From JACCWM01 sp040393065 (lineage in GTDB: Bacteria; Myxococcota_A; Bradymonadia; Bradymonadales; Bradymonadaceae), in assembly GCA_040393065.1 (NCBI GenBank), contig JBEBUW010000003.1, positions 1 through 64,000 on the forward strand: a stretch of 64,000 bases of DNA. Direction: 5' to 3'. How positions within the stretch are numbered: the stretch's first letter is position 1; every line of letters begins with the position of its first letter. The notes beneath the pieces are model-generated. The model was given only the letters and a program-made list of their open reading frames with translations, ran no database searches and was not told the origin of the DNA. Shown in pieces: positions 1 to 10,532 of this stretch. The position numbers were made by a program, and so were the translations under genes.

Positions 1-726
1 GATCTGGGTGAATTCGGGCTGGCGGTCGGCGCGCAGGTCTTCGTCGCGGAAGCAGCGCACGATCTGGTAGTAGCGGTCGAAGCCGGAAACCATCAAGAGT
101 TGCTTGAAGATCTGGGGCGACTGCGGCAGGGCGTAGAATTTGCCCGGGTTGACGCGGCTGGGCACCAGGTAGTCGCGCGCGCCTTCGGGCGTGGACTTGG
201 TGAGGATCGGAGTTTCGACCTCGACGAAGTTATTTTCGACCAGGTAGTTGCGCACGATGTTGTTGACCTTGCTGCGCGTGATGAGCGCGTCTTGCAGGGG
301 TTTGCGGCGCAGATCCAGGTAGCGGTACTCGAGGCGGAGCATTTCGTTGGCTTCGACTTCGTCGCGGATCGGGAAGGGCGTGGTGCGCGCTTTGGAGAAG
401 ATTTCCAGGTGCGTGGGCACGACTTCGATGGCGCCGGTGGCCATGTCTTCGTTGACGTTGCCGCCGCGGCTGATGACGGTGCCGGTAACGCCGATGCACC
501 ACTCGGTGCGCAACGAGTCGGCGTCTTTGTAGACGGTTTCGCTCAGATCGGGATCGAAACGCACCTGCACGAGGCCGGTTTTGTCGCGCATGTCGACAAA
601 AATCACGCCGCCGTGATCGCGATGATTGGCGACCCAGCCATACAACGTTACTTCCTGACCGATGTGAGACGCGTTGAGTGTGCCGCACATGTGGGTTCGC
701 TTTTGTTCCTCAAGGAAAATCGCCAC
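1..726 (-). CDS. aspS: Aspartyl-tRNA synthetase, N-terminal part (cut by window start)
   Basis: Charges tRNA(Asp) with aspartate in the cytoplasm (class II synthetase). The 242 codons visible cover the N-terminal OB-fold anticodon-binding domain, with 'LYGWVANHRDHGGVIFVDMR' near residues 24-43, and the start of the catalytic domain with motif-2-type sequence 'QIVRCFRDEDLRADRQPEFT' just before the window edge. The rest of the catalytic domain lies outside. I start at GTG (726) because AGGAGG sits about 7 bases upstream. An ATG at 690 is in frame but would leave that ribosome binding site unused. The frame stays open to base 1. Identity is secure. Whether it is a discriminating or non-discriminating (Asp/Asn) enzyme cannot be judged from this part. 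Confidence 0.95.
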   Translation of the reverse strand, partial: MAIFLEEQKRTHMCGTLNASHIGQEVTLYGWVANHRDHGGVIFVDMRDKTGLVQVRFDPDLSETVYKDADSLRTEWCIGVTGTVISRGGNVNEDMATGAIEVVPTHLEIFSKARTTPFPIRDEVEANEMLRLEYRYLDLRRKPLQDALITRSKVNNIVRNYLVENNFVEVETPILTKSTPEGARDYLVPSRVNPGKFYALPQSPQIFKQLLMVSGFDRYYQIVRCFRDEDLRADRQPEFTQI

Positions 727-890
727 GATCGAAGCCTCCTAAAAAACGATCACGCCCCGCTTCTCTGAATCCGTCGGGGCAAATTATGCAGTGGTTGTAG
801 CCGTTTCTGGTGAATTGGCCATTGGGGGGGCGAATTAACCATTCATTTTGTCTGGATGTCAACGGAATGATGCGGGTGTGGGCGGGGCCG

Positions 891-1121
891 GCAGAAATGT
901 CTCTCGCGAAGACGCGAGGCAGCGAAGGTTTTGTAAGTAGGAATAAGAATACGAAAGGAGCACCGCGTAGCGAGGCGTCAGCCTCTGCGGAGCGTCGTGG
1001 GTCGTTTTAGCCCTCGGCGTCAGCCGACGGGTGGGGTTGGTGCATGTTGCCTGATTTCGTTGGGTAGAAATTGGATAGACGTTGGATAGAAATTGGGCAG
1101 GCAGGAATGTCTCTCGCGAAG
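891..1121 (+). repeat. Pair of 21-base direct repeats
   Basis: Bases 891-911 and 1101-1121 are the same 21-base sequence with one mismatch; the shared core is 'AATGTCTCTCGCGAAG'. The copies are 210 bases apart and the REP-like element (961-1034) lies between them. At 230 bases the interval is too short to be a typical insertion sequence, and I see no terminal inverted repeats. Confidence 0.7.
961..1034 (+). repeat. REP-like two-hairpin element, GTCAGC flavour (copy 1)
   Basis: The element reads CACCGCG, a first hairpin around 'AGGCGTCAGCCT', the link 'TGCGGAGCG', about 15 bases, 'TAGCCC', and a second hairpin around 'TCGGCGTCAGCCGA', ending in GGGTGGGG. The reverse strand of 56631-56706 carries the same element with about 10 differences over 74 bases. 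A 31-base core covering the second hairpin is identical. The same word, GTCAGC, sits in both hairpins. Confidence 0.8.
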
Positions 1122-1270
1122 GCCGCGAAGGGAAACGCAGAGAATGAAAGAAAGAACGGTGGGAGCACATAAAAACGTGGGAATGTTCGCGGGCTGGTAA
1201 ATGGTTGGTCAGGGCGATTATCATTGCGAGTGTTCTGGATTGTTGGGAATGACGAAACGATAGGAAAACC

Positions 1271-1957
1271 ATGAGTAGTGTGCCTGAGCCGGGAAATTTA
1301 GAGTTCGTCGATTCCACATCGTTGCCGGAGACGGAGGCGTTTGAGCCGGTGGAGCTGCCGACGGAGTTGTTGGTGCGTAACGAGGATGCGCCCCGGTTGG
1401 TTTTTGATCCGGCGATTGAGCGGGTGTATGGCCAGGGAGTGCATGCGTTTCGGGTGAGCGGGCGGCTGGCCGAGAACGTGGTGCCGTGGGGATTCTGGGG
1501 TGCGACGCTGATTGCGGTGGTGTTGGGGATGGTCGTGGTATTTCGCGGGGCGACGGGGTTGTACTCGCTGTGGGATACGTTCTGGGTTGTGCTGGCGCTG
1601 CTGGTGGGGACGGTGATGTTTAAGCTGGGGCGGAGATCGTCGCTTTCGAAAGAGCTTTTGTGTGAGCTCGATTTGAACCAGCAGTTGATGCTCTGGCCGC
1701 GCGAGGGGGAAACGCAGCTTGCGGTGCCTTTTGAGGAGCTGACGGAGCTTGTGTTCGGGATGACGTATTATCCGGTTTCTCAAAAGCGCAAAGATGTGAT
1801 GGTGCATGCTTTTACGTTGCTGGCGCGAGACAGTCAGAACCGCTTGATTCCGATTGTGGAGGCATCGCCGGACAAAGAAAAAACGCATGAGATTGGCGTT
1901 TTTCTGGGCAGAAATATGCGTTTGCCTCTGAAGTATGTCGGGCTCGGGATCAAATAG
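1271..1957 (+). CDS. Membrane protein of unknown function, two TM segments
   Basis: This 228-residue protein is not one I recognise. The first 65 residues are acidic and probably cytoplasmic. Two hydrophobic helices follow at about residues 73-93 and 100-117, joined by a short loop. The C-terminal 110 residues are soluble and contain 'LCELDLNQQLMLWPREGETQ' near 136-155. This topology puts both ends on the same side of the membrane and looks like a small bacterial PH-like or DUF-type membrane protein, though that is a guess. The ATG has AGGA six bases upstream. It stands alone, with sucC starting 173 bases later behind its own promoter. Confidence 0.85.
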   Translation: MSSVPEPGNLEFVDSTSLPETEAFEPVELPTELLVRNEDAPRLVFDPAIERVYGQGVHAFRVSGRLAENVVPWGFWGATLIAVVLGMVVVFRGATGLYSLWDTFWVVLALLVGTVMFKLGRRSSLSKELLCELDLNQQLMLWPREGETQLAVPFEELTELVFGMTYYPVSQKRKDVMVHAFTLLARDSQNRLIPIVEASPDKEKTHEIGVFLGRNMRLPLKYVGLGIK

Positions 1958-2014
1958 AGTCTTGTACACGAAGCGGGGGGATCCTGGATATTTTTGCGTG
2001 GCTGGAATGCCGTC

Positions 2015-2044
2015 TTGACGTGGGTGCAGGCTGGTGGCTATAGA
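2015..2044 (+). promoter_or_regulatory. Predicted sigma70 promoter for sucCD
   Basis: TTGACG (2015-2020), an 18-base spacer and TATAGA (2039-2044) lie 86 bases upstream of the sucC start, in the gap after the preceding gene. Five of six bases match at the -35 box and five of six at the -10 box. The prediction is from sequence alone. Confidence 0.6.
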
Positions 2045-2130
2045 AGGCGCGCAGTTCGAGTGCGCACAAAATCCGAGCGGTCGGTTTTGTGTTTTCACAT
2101 GGTTACTATTTCCTACGAAGGCAGGTTCGC

Positions 2131-3291
2131 ATGAACATTCATGAGTATCAGGCGAAGCAGATTCTCCGGGATTACGGCGTTACCGTTCCCACGGGTATTC
2201 CGGCATTCTCGGTTGATGAGGCAGTGGAAGCCGCCAAGGAGCTTGGTGGATCGCTGTGGGTCGTCAAAGCACAAATTCACGCCGGCGGTCGCGGCAAAGC
2301 CGGCGGTGTTAAACTCGCCCGCAGCCTCGACGAGGTGCGTGAGCTGGCTCAGGAGATCCTGGGCAAGACGCTGGTTACTCCCCAGACGGGGCCGGAAGGG
2401 CAGGTTGTTCGTCGCCTGTATATTGAGTCGGGTGCGGACATTGCGCGCGAACTCTATCTGGGAATGGTCGTGGACCGTGCCAGTCAGAAAGTCGTGCTGA
2501 TGGCTTCGACCGAAGGCGGCATGGATATTGAGGAAGTAGCTGAGGCTACGCCGGAGAAGATCCTGCACGTTGAGATTGATCCGCTGATTGGTCTGGCTGA
2601 TTACCAGGGGCGCGACATTGCGTTTGCGCTCGGGTTGGAAGGCCGCACGGTGTTTCAGGCCGTTGGTTTTCTGAAAGGTCTGTACAAGGCATTTGTTGAG
2701 AAAGACTGCTCGATCGCGGAGATTAACCCGCTGGTTGTGACGAAGTCGGGCGATCTGATTGCTCTGGATGCCAAGATGAACTTCGACGACAACGCGCTGT
2801 TCCGTCATAAGGACATCGAAGCGCTTCGCGACGAGTCGGAGGAAGATCCGGCCGAGCTTCGCGCCAACGAGTCGGGCCTGAGCTACGTCAGCCTGGACGG
2901 CAGCATCGGTTGCATGGTCAACGGCGCCGGTCTTGCGATGGCGACGATGGACATCATCGGACATTTCGGCGGCGAGCCGGCGAACTTCCTGGATGTTGGC
3001 GGCGGTGCGACGAAGGAAACGGTTACGGAAGCATTCAAGATCATCACGGCTGATGAGAAGGTCCGCGCGATCTTCATCAACATCTTCGGTGGCATCATGA
3101 AGTGCGACGTAATCGCGGAAGGCGTTGTCGCAGCTGTGGAAGAGGTCGGTCTCAAGGTTCCGCTGGTTGTGCGGCTTGAGGGTACGAACGTGGAGCTGGG
3201 CAAGAAGATTCTGGCGGACAGTCCGTTCGATATCGTTGCAGCTGACACGATGGCCGATGGGGCTCAGAAGGTTATCGCGCTGGCCAAGTAA
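2131..3291 (+). CDS. sucC: Succinyl-CoA synthetase beta subunit
   Basis: This is the ADP/GDP-forming beta subunit, which with SucD interconverts succinyl-CoA and succinate with substrate-level phosphorylation in the TCA cycle. The 386 residues match the family length. The N-terminus 'MNIHEYQAKQILRDYGV' is the family signature. An ATP-grasp domain follows with 'VKAQIHAGGRGKAGGVKLA' near residues 45-63, and the C-terminal CoA-ligase domain contains 'NIFGGIMKCDVIAEG'. A 400-residue reading from base 2089 exists, but the family N-terminus fixes the start at 2131. sucD follows after 65 bases, so the pair is probably one transcript from the promoter at 2015-2044. Confidence 0.97.
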   Translation: MNIHEYQAKQILRDYGVTVPTGIPAFSVDEAVEAAKELGGSLWVVKAQIHAGGRGKAGGVKLARSLDEVRELAQEILGKTLVTPQTGPEGQVVRRLYIESGADIARELYLGMVVDRASQKVVLMASTEGGMDIEEVAEATPEKILHVEIDPLIGLADYQGRDIAFALGLEGRTVFQAVGFLKGLYKAFVEKDCSIAEINPLVVTKSGDLIALDAKMNFDDNALFRHKDIEALRDESEEDPAELRANESGLSYVSLDGSIGCMVNGAGLAMATMDIIGHFGGEPANFLDVGGGATKETVTEAFKIITADEKVRAIFINIFGGIMKCDVIAEGVVAAVEEVGLKVPLVVRLEGTNVELGKKILADSPFDIVAADTMADGAQKVIALAK

Positions 3292-3356
3292 TCGGGCTTT
3301 TGCGAGATAATCGGACTCACTACTTCAGGTTTTAAGAGTATTTATAAGGAGCGGTC

Positions 3357-4226
3357 ATGAGTGTACTCGTCGACGAGACAACGCGCGTCATAGTTCAGGG
3401 AATCACCGGCGCCGTCGGAAGTTTTCACACCGAGCAAATGCTCGCCTACGGCACCAAAATGGTCGGCGGTGTGACGCCGGGTAAAGCAGGACAAAAAGTG
3501 CACGGTGTGCCCGTGTTCAATACGGTAGCGGATGCCAGAAAGGAAACCGGCGCCAATGCAACGGTTATCTATGTTCCGCCTCCGTTTGCAGCGGACGCGA
3601 TTCTGGAAGCTGCGGATGCCGGCATTGAGCTGATCATTGCGATCACCGAGGGTGTGCCGGTTCAGGATATGATCAAGGTTGTCGAGTTTATGAAAGATAA
3701 GAACTCGCAGCTGATCGGGCCGAACTGCCCGGGTGTAATCAGCCCCGGAAAGTGCAAAATCGGAATTATGCCGGGCCACATTCACTTGCAGGGCAATGTC
3801 GGTGTTGTGAGCCGTTCGGGAACGCTGACGTACGAGGCGGTGGGGCAGTTGACCGCGCTTGGTATCGGCCAGTCGACCTGCATCGGAATCGGCGGCGATC
3901 CGATCAATGGCATGAACTTCATTCAGGCGCTTGAGCTGTTTGAAAACGATCCGGAAACGACTTCGGTTGTGATGATCGGTGAAATCGGCGGAACGGCCGA
4001 GGAAGAAGCCGCGGCCTGGATCAAGGAAAACATGACCAAGCCGGTTATCGGATTCATTGCCGGAACGACGGCGCCCCCGGGCAAGCGCATGGGCCATGCC
4101 GGTGCGATTATTTCGGGCGGCAAAGGAACGGCTGAGGACAAGATCAAGGCGATGCAGGCCGCTGGTATTGAAGTGGCGCCGACGCCCTCTGATATTGGCA
4201 TCACGCTGAAAAAACGTATCAGCTAA
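3357..4226 (+). CDS. sucD: Succinyl-CoA synthetase alpha subunit
   Basis: Partner of SucC. This subunit binds CoA and carries the histidine that is phosphorylated during the reaction. At 289 residues it is full length. The Rossmann CoA-binding domain starts with 'VIVQGITGAVGSFHTEQML'. 'GPNCPGVISPGKCKIGIMPG' lies mid-protein, and the active-site segment 'GKRMGHAGAIISGGKGTAED' holds the phosphorylated His. The ATG has AAGGAG six bases upstream. ndk follows 45 bases later, so sucC, sucD and ndk are likely co-transcribed and link GTP/ATP made by this enzyme to the nucleoside triphosphate pool. Confidence 0.97.
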   Translation: MSVLVDETTRVIVQGITGAVGSFHTEQMLAYGTKMVGGVTPGKAGQKVHGVPVFNTVADARKETGANATVIYVPPPFAADAILEAADAGIELIIAITEGVPVQDMIKVVEFMKDKNSQLIGPNCPGVISPGKCKIGIMPGHIHLQGNVGVVSRSGTLTYEAVGQLTALGIGQSTCIGIGGDPINGMNFIQALELFENDPETTSVVMIGEIGGTAEEEAAAWIKENMTKPVIGFIAGTTAPPGKRMGHAGAIISGGKGTAEDKIKAMQAAGIEVAPTPSDIGITLKKRIS

Positions 4227-4271
4227 TTTTTAGATGATTTTTTAATCCATAGATTTTTGGAGCATACGAAC

Positions 4272-4694
4272 ATGGCAGTCGAAAAAACACTGAGCATCAT
4301 TAAGCCGGACGGCGTTGAGAAACATGTTATTGGCAAGATCATTGATCGTTTTGAGAGCAATGGTCTGAATCCGGTTGCGATTCGCATGGCGCATCTTTCG
4401 CGTCGTGAGGCCGAGGGCTTTTATGCGGTTCACCGCGAGCGTCCGTTTTTCAACGATCTGGTTGAGTTCATGACGCGTGGTCCGGTTGTTCTCATGGTGC
4501 TGGAAGGCGAGAACGCCGTTGCGAAGAATCGTGAGATCATGGGTGCGACGAATCCTGACAATGCGGATGCGGGAACGATTCGCAAGGATTTCGCAACGAA
4601 CATTGAGGAGAACACGGTTCACGGCTCGGATTCGCCGGAGAACGCAGTGATCGAAATCAATTACTTCTTCAGTGATGTGGATGTTTTTGCATAA
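4272..4694 (+). CDS. ndk: Nucleoside diphosphate kinase
   Basis: Transfers the gamma phosphate of ATP to nucleoside diphosphates through a phospho-histidine. At 140 residues it has the usual length. 'EKTLSIIKPDGVEKHVIGKI' is the N-terminal signature, and 'NTVHGSDSPENAVIEINYFF' near the C-terminus contains the catalytic His and the family's HGSD motif. A GTG-type extension to 4257 exists, but the family N-terminus and the ATG favour 4272. It sits 45 bases after sucD. A hairpin at 4740-4771 follows it. Confidence 0.96.
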   Translation: MAVEKTLSIIKPDGVEKHVIGKIIDRFESNGLNPVAIRMAHLSRREAEGFYAVHRERPFFNDLVEFMTRGPVVLMVLEGENAVAKNREIMGATNPDNADAGTIRKDFATNIEENTVHGSDSPENAVIEINYFFSDVDVFA

Positions 4695-4739
4695 TTTGCA
4701 ATCCTCTGCATGACGAAGAATGGTAGTTTGTAGTACAGG

Positions 4740-4771
4740 ACCGACGGCCGAGCGAAAGTTTAGCCGTCGGT
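4740..4771 (+). terminator. Hairpin after ndk, possible weak terminator
   Basis: The arms ACCGACGGC (4740-4748) and GCCGTCGGT (4763-4771) pair perfectly around a 14-base loop. The downstream bases are only CTTCTGG, so there is no real T tract. It could be a factor-dependent terminator or an RNA-stabilising hairpin between ndk and rlmN. Confidence 0.4.
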
Positions 4772-4888
4772 CTTCTGGTGGTCGGCGCTCGGCTTATGGT
4801 AACGTCGGTCATGGGCGCGGTAAGAGCCGCGCTGTTTTTTTGAGAGGTCGGGTCACGGCCGCTTGTTCTGACTTTTCGAGTAGTTACG

Positions 4889-6058
4889 ATGGAAACCGAA
4901 ACGCCCAAACATCTCCGCCACGCTCTCCAGGTACTTGCCGAGAAAGAAGGTCGCTTTGACCTTCAGGAATTCAATCATGAGGAACTTCGTCAGCTTGTGA
5001 TCGAAGGTCTGGGTGAGAAGAAGTACCGTGCGAAGCAGCTTTTTCAATGGCTTTATCTGCACTTGGCAGGTTCGTTTGATGAGATGACGAATTTGCCCAA
5101 GGGAACGCGCGAGAAACTGGATCGTTTCGTGCGCGTTTCTGCTCTGGAGTATCAGGATAGCTTCGAGAGTAGTGATGGTACGACGAAGCTGACCTTTCGT
5201 TGCGATGACGGTGCGGTGATCGAGACCGTTTATATTCCGTCGGACAATCGCAATACGTTGTGCATTTCCAGTCAGGTGGGCTGTGCGATGGGCTGCACCT
5301 TTTGTTTCACGGCCAAGATGGGCTTGAAGCGCAATTTGACGACGGCAGAAATTGTCGATCAGGTTGTGCAGGCGCGTCGTTTGATGGGCGAGCGGAACGG
5401 GCACATCGGGAACATCGTGTTCATGGGGATGGGCGAGCCGCTGCATAATATCGACAATGTGATTCGTGCGATTCGGATTCTGGTGGATACCGAAGGGCTG
5501 AATTTTTCGCGTCGTCGTGTGACGGTTTCGACGTCCGGGCTGGTGCCTGCGATTCGGCGTCTTGGCGAGGAAACGGATATTCAGCTTGCGATCAGCTTGA
5601 ATTCGACGACCAACGAGATGCGCAGCAGTATTATGCCGGTCAATGATCGTTGGAATCTGGAAGAGTTGATGTCGTGTTTGCGCGAGTTTCCGCTGGATAA
5701 TCGCGAGCGGATTACGTTTGAGTATGTGTTGCTCAAGGATTTGAACGACACGCTGGAGGATGCGCAGCGGATTATTGAGCTGACGCGTAACATTCCGTCG
5801 AAGATCAATTTGATTCCGTTCAATTCGCATCCGAATACGCCTTTTAAGACGCCGTCGGAGGAAACGATTGACGCGTTCCAGCAGTATTTGCTGGAGCGTG
5901 GCGTGGCTGTTTTCCGCCGTCGTACGCGCGGTGATGATGAGATGGCCGCCTGTGGTCAGCTTGGAAAGCCGGGAGATAAAGAGCCGCCGCATGTTCGCAA
6001 GCGTCTGGAGAACTTTCGCAACGCGGCTTCTGCCGATAAATCCTCGGCCAATGCCTGA
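4889..6058 (+). CDS. rlmN: 23S rRNA (A2503)/tRNA (A37) C2-methyltransferase
   Basis: A radical-SAM enzyme that methylates C2 of A2503 in 23S rRNA, and A37 of some tRNAs. At 389 residues it is slightly longer than most RlmN. The cluster-binding motif is CxxxCxxC in 'CAMGCTFCFTAKMGLKRNLT' near residue 135. 'FMGMGEPLHN' and the C-terminal 'MAACGQLG' match RlmN; the latter holds the Cys that forms the transient methyl adduct. An N-terminal accessory domain precedes the barrel. The start has no obvious ribosome binding site. The downstream PfkB gene begins 117 bases later. Confidence 0.95.
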   Translation: METETPKHLRHALQVLAEKEGRFDLQEFNHEELRQLVIEGLGEKKYRAKQLFQWLYLHLAGSFDEMTNLPKGTREKLDRFVRVSALEYQDSFESSDGTTKLTFRCDDGAVIETVYIPSDNRNTLCISSQVGCAMGCTFCFTAKMGLKRNLTTAEIVDQVVQARRLMGERNGHIGNIVFMGMGEPLHNIDNVIRAIRILVDTEGLNFSRRRVTVSTSGLVPAIRRLGEETDIQLAISLNSTTNEMRSSIMPVNDRWNLEELMSCLREFPLDNRERITFEYVLLKDLNDTLEDAQRIIELTRNIPSKINLIPFNSHPNTPFKTPSEETIDAFQQYLLERGVAVFRRRTRGDDEMAACGQLGKPGDKEPPHVRKRLENFRNAASADKSSANA

Positions 6059-6175
6059 AAATTATTGTGACATTTATTCAATCCCTGGCCCGGAGTGCGT
6101 ACGGCAGTGCGTTGCGTTGCTGCGGTATGTTCTGTGCGGGTGTTTGCTGTCTACAAAACCGTTTGTGAGTCATTC

Positions 6176-7111
6176 ATGAGTTTGCTTGTCGTAGGATCGA
6201 TTGCGTTCGACTCAATAGAGACACCGTTTGGCAAGGTTGAGGAAACGATTGGCGGCTCGGCGACGTTTTTTTCGACGTCGGCCAGCTATTTTACACCGGT
6301 GAGTCTGGTTGCCGTGGTGGGCGATGATTTTCCGGAAGCACAGATCGATTTTTTGAAATCGCGTCGTATTGATTGTGATGGATTGCATCGTGTAGCGGGA
6401 CGGACGTTTCGCTGGCGCGGTCAGTATGGGTTTGATCTGAATGAGGCGGTAACGCTTGATACCCAGCTGAATGTGTTCGGGGATTTTCATCCGGAGCTGC
6501 CGCATGCGTATCGTGATTGCAAGCGGGTTTTTCTGGCGAATATCGATCCGGAATTGCAGCTCGAGGTTTTGAAGCAGGTTAAAGATCCTGAGTTTGTGGC
6601 ATGCGATACGATGAATTTCTGGATCGACAGCAAAAAAGACGCGCTGGTGCGGCTGATGGCGCATGTCGATATGGTGATCATCAATGAGTCGGAAGCACGC
6701 AAGTTTGCGGATGAACCCAATGTGGTCTGTGCTGCGCGCAAGATCATGGAAATGGGACCGAGCTACGTGGTGATCAAGCGCGGCGAGTATGGTGCGCTGG
6801 CGTTTACACGCGAGGATGTGTTTTTTGCGCCGGCGTATCCGCTGGAGTCGGTTTTTGATCCGACGGGCGCAGGCGATACGTTTGCGGGCGGATTGCTGGG
6901 TTATCTGGCGCGTTGTCCGAAGATTTCCGGGATGGAATTGCGTCAGGCCACGGTGGTTGGTTGCGTGATGGCGAGCTTTGTTGTGGAGCAGTTCAGTCTG
7001 GATGCTTTGCGGGATTTGACTCCGGAAGCGATTGAGGCACGGTTTGAGAAATTTCAAAAGCTGGTGTCGTTCGAGCCGCTTGAGTTTATGGAGCCGAACT
7101 CCGTACAATGA
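6176..7111 (+). CDS. PfkB-family (ribokinase-like) sugar or nucleoside kinase
   Basis: A 311-residue kinase of the PfkB family; its substrate cannot be told from sequence. The N-terminus 'SLLVVGSIAFDSIETPFG' and the early Gly-Gly in 'EETIGGSATFFS' match PfkB motif 1 near residues 20-30. 'DPTGAGDTFAGGLLGYL' is motif 2 with the catalytic Asp and anion hole. Longer reading from 6095 is possible, but the extra 27 residues are not family-like, so ATG 6176 is preferred. It follows rlmN by 117 bases and precedes a lipoprotein gene by 51, on the same strand, so it may be the last gene of the sucC-led run. Confidence 0.88.
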   Translation: MSLLVVGSIAFDSIETPFGKVEETIGGSATFFSTSASYFTPVSLVAVVGDDFPEAQIDFLKSRRIDCDGLHRVAGRTFRWRGQYGFDLNEAVTLDTQLNVFGDFHPELPHAYRDCKRVFLANIDPELQLEVLKQVKDPEFVACDTMNFWIDSKKDALVRLMAHVDMVIINESEARKFADEPNVVCAARKIMEMGPSYVVIKRGEYGALAFTREDVFFAPAYPLESVFDPTGAGDTFAGGLLGYLARCPKISGMELRQATVVGCVMASFVVEQFSLDALRDLTPEAIEARFEKFQKLVSFEPLEFMEPNSVQ

Positions 7112-7162
7112 TGACGTTGTTTTCGACATGTAATGCAATCGATTGACTTACTGGAGAATCAA

Positions 7163-7960
7163 ATGAACGCGAAAAAATGGAGCCGTGCTGCCAGCTTGTT
7201 GTGTATTCTACTGATCGCATTTTTGGCGGCCTGTGGAGAGGATGAGGCGAATGGCAATAACAATGATACGCAGACGGATACAGGCGTAACTGAAGATGTG
7301 AGCCAGGGCGAGGATACCGAACCAGGTGTGCAGGCTGACTATCGTAGTGAATACCAGTTGCGGCTGACGAGCTTTGCATTTACGGCGGGTTCGCCGGGCA
7401 CGGCACTCAACGGAGTTTTGAAGCAGAATTTTGATCAGGATAAGAATTATCCGGTGATCGTTCTGATCGAGATGGCCGAGTTGGATGTTGAGACCGAGAG
7501 TGTGAGCGTTCGTGGCGGCTCGGGTATTAAGACAGAAACGCCGGGCGTTTATAACTGGGATCCGGACACGGATTTGCAGGCATTGGCTCCGGGTAAAATC
7601 GATGCAGATGGCGTGTTGGATGTGATGCTGCCGGCGCTTGATTTCGTCGCGACCTTTGAGGGCAATGATGGTCCGGTGAAGACGGTCATTCCGATCAAGG
7701 GATTGAAATTGAACGGAACGCTGAAGGCAAAAGCGGATGGTAGCGAGCCGACGATTGATGACGGGATTCTGGAAGGTTATGTGACCGAGGAAGATGGTAA
7801 CAATACGAAAGTATTGGTTCCGAACCTTGGTGAGCTTGTTCTCGCGTCGGTATTTGGCGGCGAGGGAAATTTGAATCACGATGTGGACGGCGATGGCACG
7901 AATGATGCGTGGTTGTTGACAGCGTCGTATACGGCGATTGAGACGAGCATCGTGGACTAA
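7163..7960 (+). CDS. Predicted lipoprotein of unknown function
   Basis: 265 residues. The signal peptide ends in the lipobox LAAC, with Cys24 as the lipidated residue. An Asp/Asn/Thr-rich linker to about residue 55 follows, then a soluble domain I do not recognise. The short stretch 'DVDGDGTNDAW' near the C-terminus resembles a single Ca-binding TSP3-like loop. ATG 7163 is chosen because GGAG lies about 6 bases upstream and the signal peptide begins immediately. An earlier start at 7133 would add 10 residues with no purpose. A strong terminator (8031-8064) ends the transcript. Confidence 0.85.
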   Translation: MNAKKWSRAASLLCILLIAFLAACGEDEANGNNNDTQTDTGVTEDVSQGEDTEPGVQADYRSEYQLRLTSFAFTAGSPGTALNGVLKQNFDQDKNYPVIVLIEMAELDVETESVSVRGGSGIKTETPGVYNWDPDTDLQALAPGKIDADGVLDVMLPALDFVATFEGNDGPVKTVIPIKGLKLNGTLKAKADGSEPTIDDGILEGYVTEEDGNNTKVLVPNLGELVLASVFGGEGNLNHDVDGDGTNDAWLLTASYTAIETSIVD

Positions 7961-8030
7961 GCTGTTTTCGCCTAGAACTGCATCTTGTCGTTTATCGACG
8001 AGGTATGTTCTGGGGTTTGAGTCGATACGT

Positions 8031-8064
8031 AAAAAGCCGCAATCTTCAGGGATTGCGGCTTTTT
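8031..8064. terminator. Bidirectional intrinsic terminator
   Basis: The perfect 14-bp arms AAAAAGCCGCAATC (8031-8044) and GATTGCGGCTTTTT (8051-8064) surround a 6-base loop. With A runs on one side and T runs on the other it serves both strands. It lies between the convergent lipoprotein (ends 7960) and TSP3 (ends 8089) genes. Confidence 0.92.
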
Positions 8065-8088
8065 GGTATTTGGGGACGGGGCTAACGA

Positions 8089-10245
<2,157 letters not shown>

Positions 10246-10532
10246 AACATCTTTCGTAAAATAGGATGCAGAATGCGACGCTTCCCGTTGGGAGCTCAAG
10301 CAGGATAACAGGCCAGGCATCGCATTGTAACCTTCTCGCGCGAGGCTTCGATGGAAGCAGGGGTTTGTCAGGTTGTGCGGTGGGGAGCGGCGTGGAAAAT
10401 GGCGATAGAAGTGTAGATGGGCGAAGGAAAAGGTTGAAAACATTGACACTGGCAAGGGCAGGACCTTACAATCCAGCGCTGGTTCTGCCGCATTCTATGG
10501 GCTTGTTGAGCGTTACATCATGAGCTGCCAGT
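10246..10532. other. Divergent intergenic region with kinase promoter
   Basis: 287 bases between the TSP3 lipoprotein (minus) and the kinase (plus). Apart from the promoter listed at 10443-10472 I see no gene, repeat or hairpin of note. Confidence 0.6.
10443..10472 (+). promoter_or_regulatory. Strong sigma70-like promoter for the kinase gene
   Basis: A consensus TTGACA (10443-10448), an 18-base spacer and TACAAT (10467-10472; one mismatch to TATAAT) end 60 bases before the kinase start codon. This is the best sigma70-type match I found in the window. Confidence 0.7.

Larger units (their letters stand above)
727..1270. other. 544-bp intergenic region with repeats, no convincing gene
   Basis: This region separates divergently transcribed aspS (minus) and the membrane protein at 1271 (plus). 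It holds one copy of a two-hairpin REP-like element (961-1034), a 21-base direct repeat with one mismatch (891-911 and 1101-1121) on either side of it, and a short duplication of 'TTGGATAGA' around 1069-1090. Open frames here (810-1010 plus, 859-1317 minus) are built from the repeats and have no ribosome binding site or recognisable protein pattern, so I leave them out. Confidence 0.7.

Noticed and set aside
859..1317. 152-codon minus-strand frame upstream of the membrane protein
   Set aside because: Built from the REP-like element and GCGAAG repeats and overlapping the start of the gene at 1271; composition is Arg/Ser-rich nonsense.
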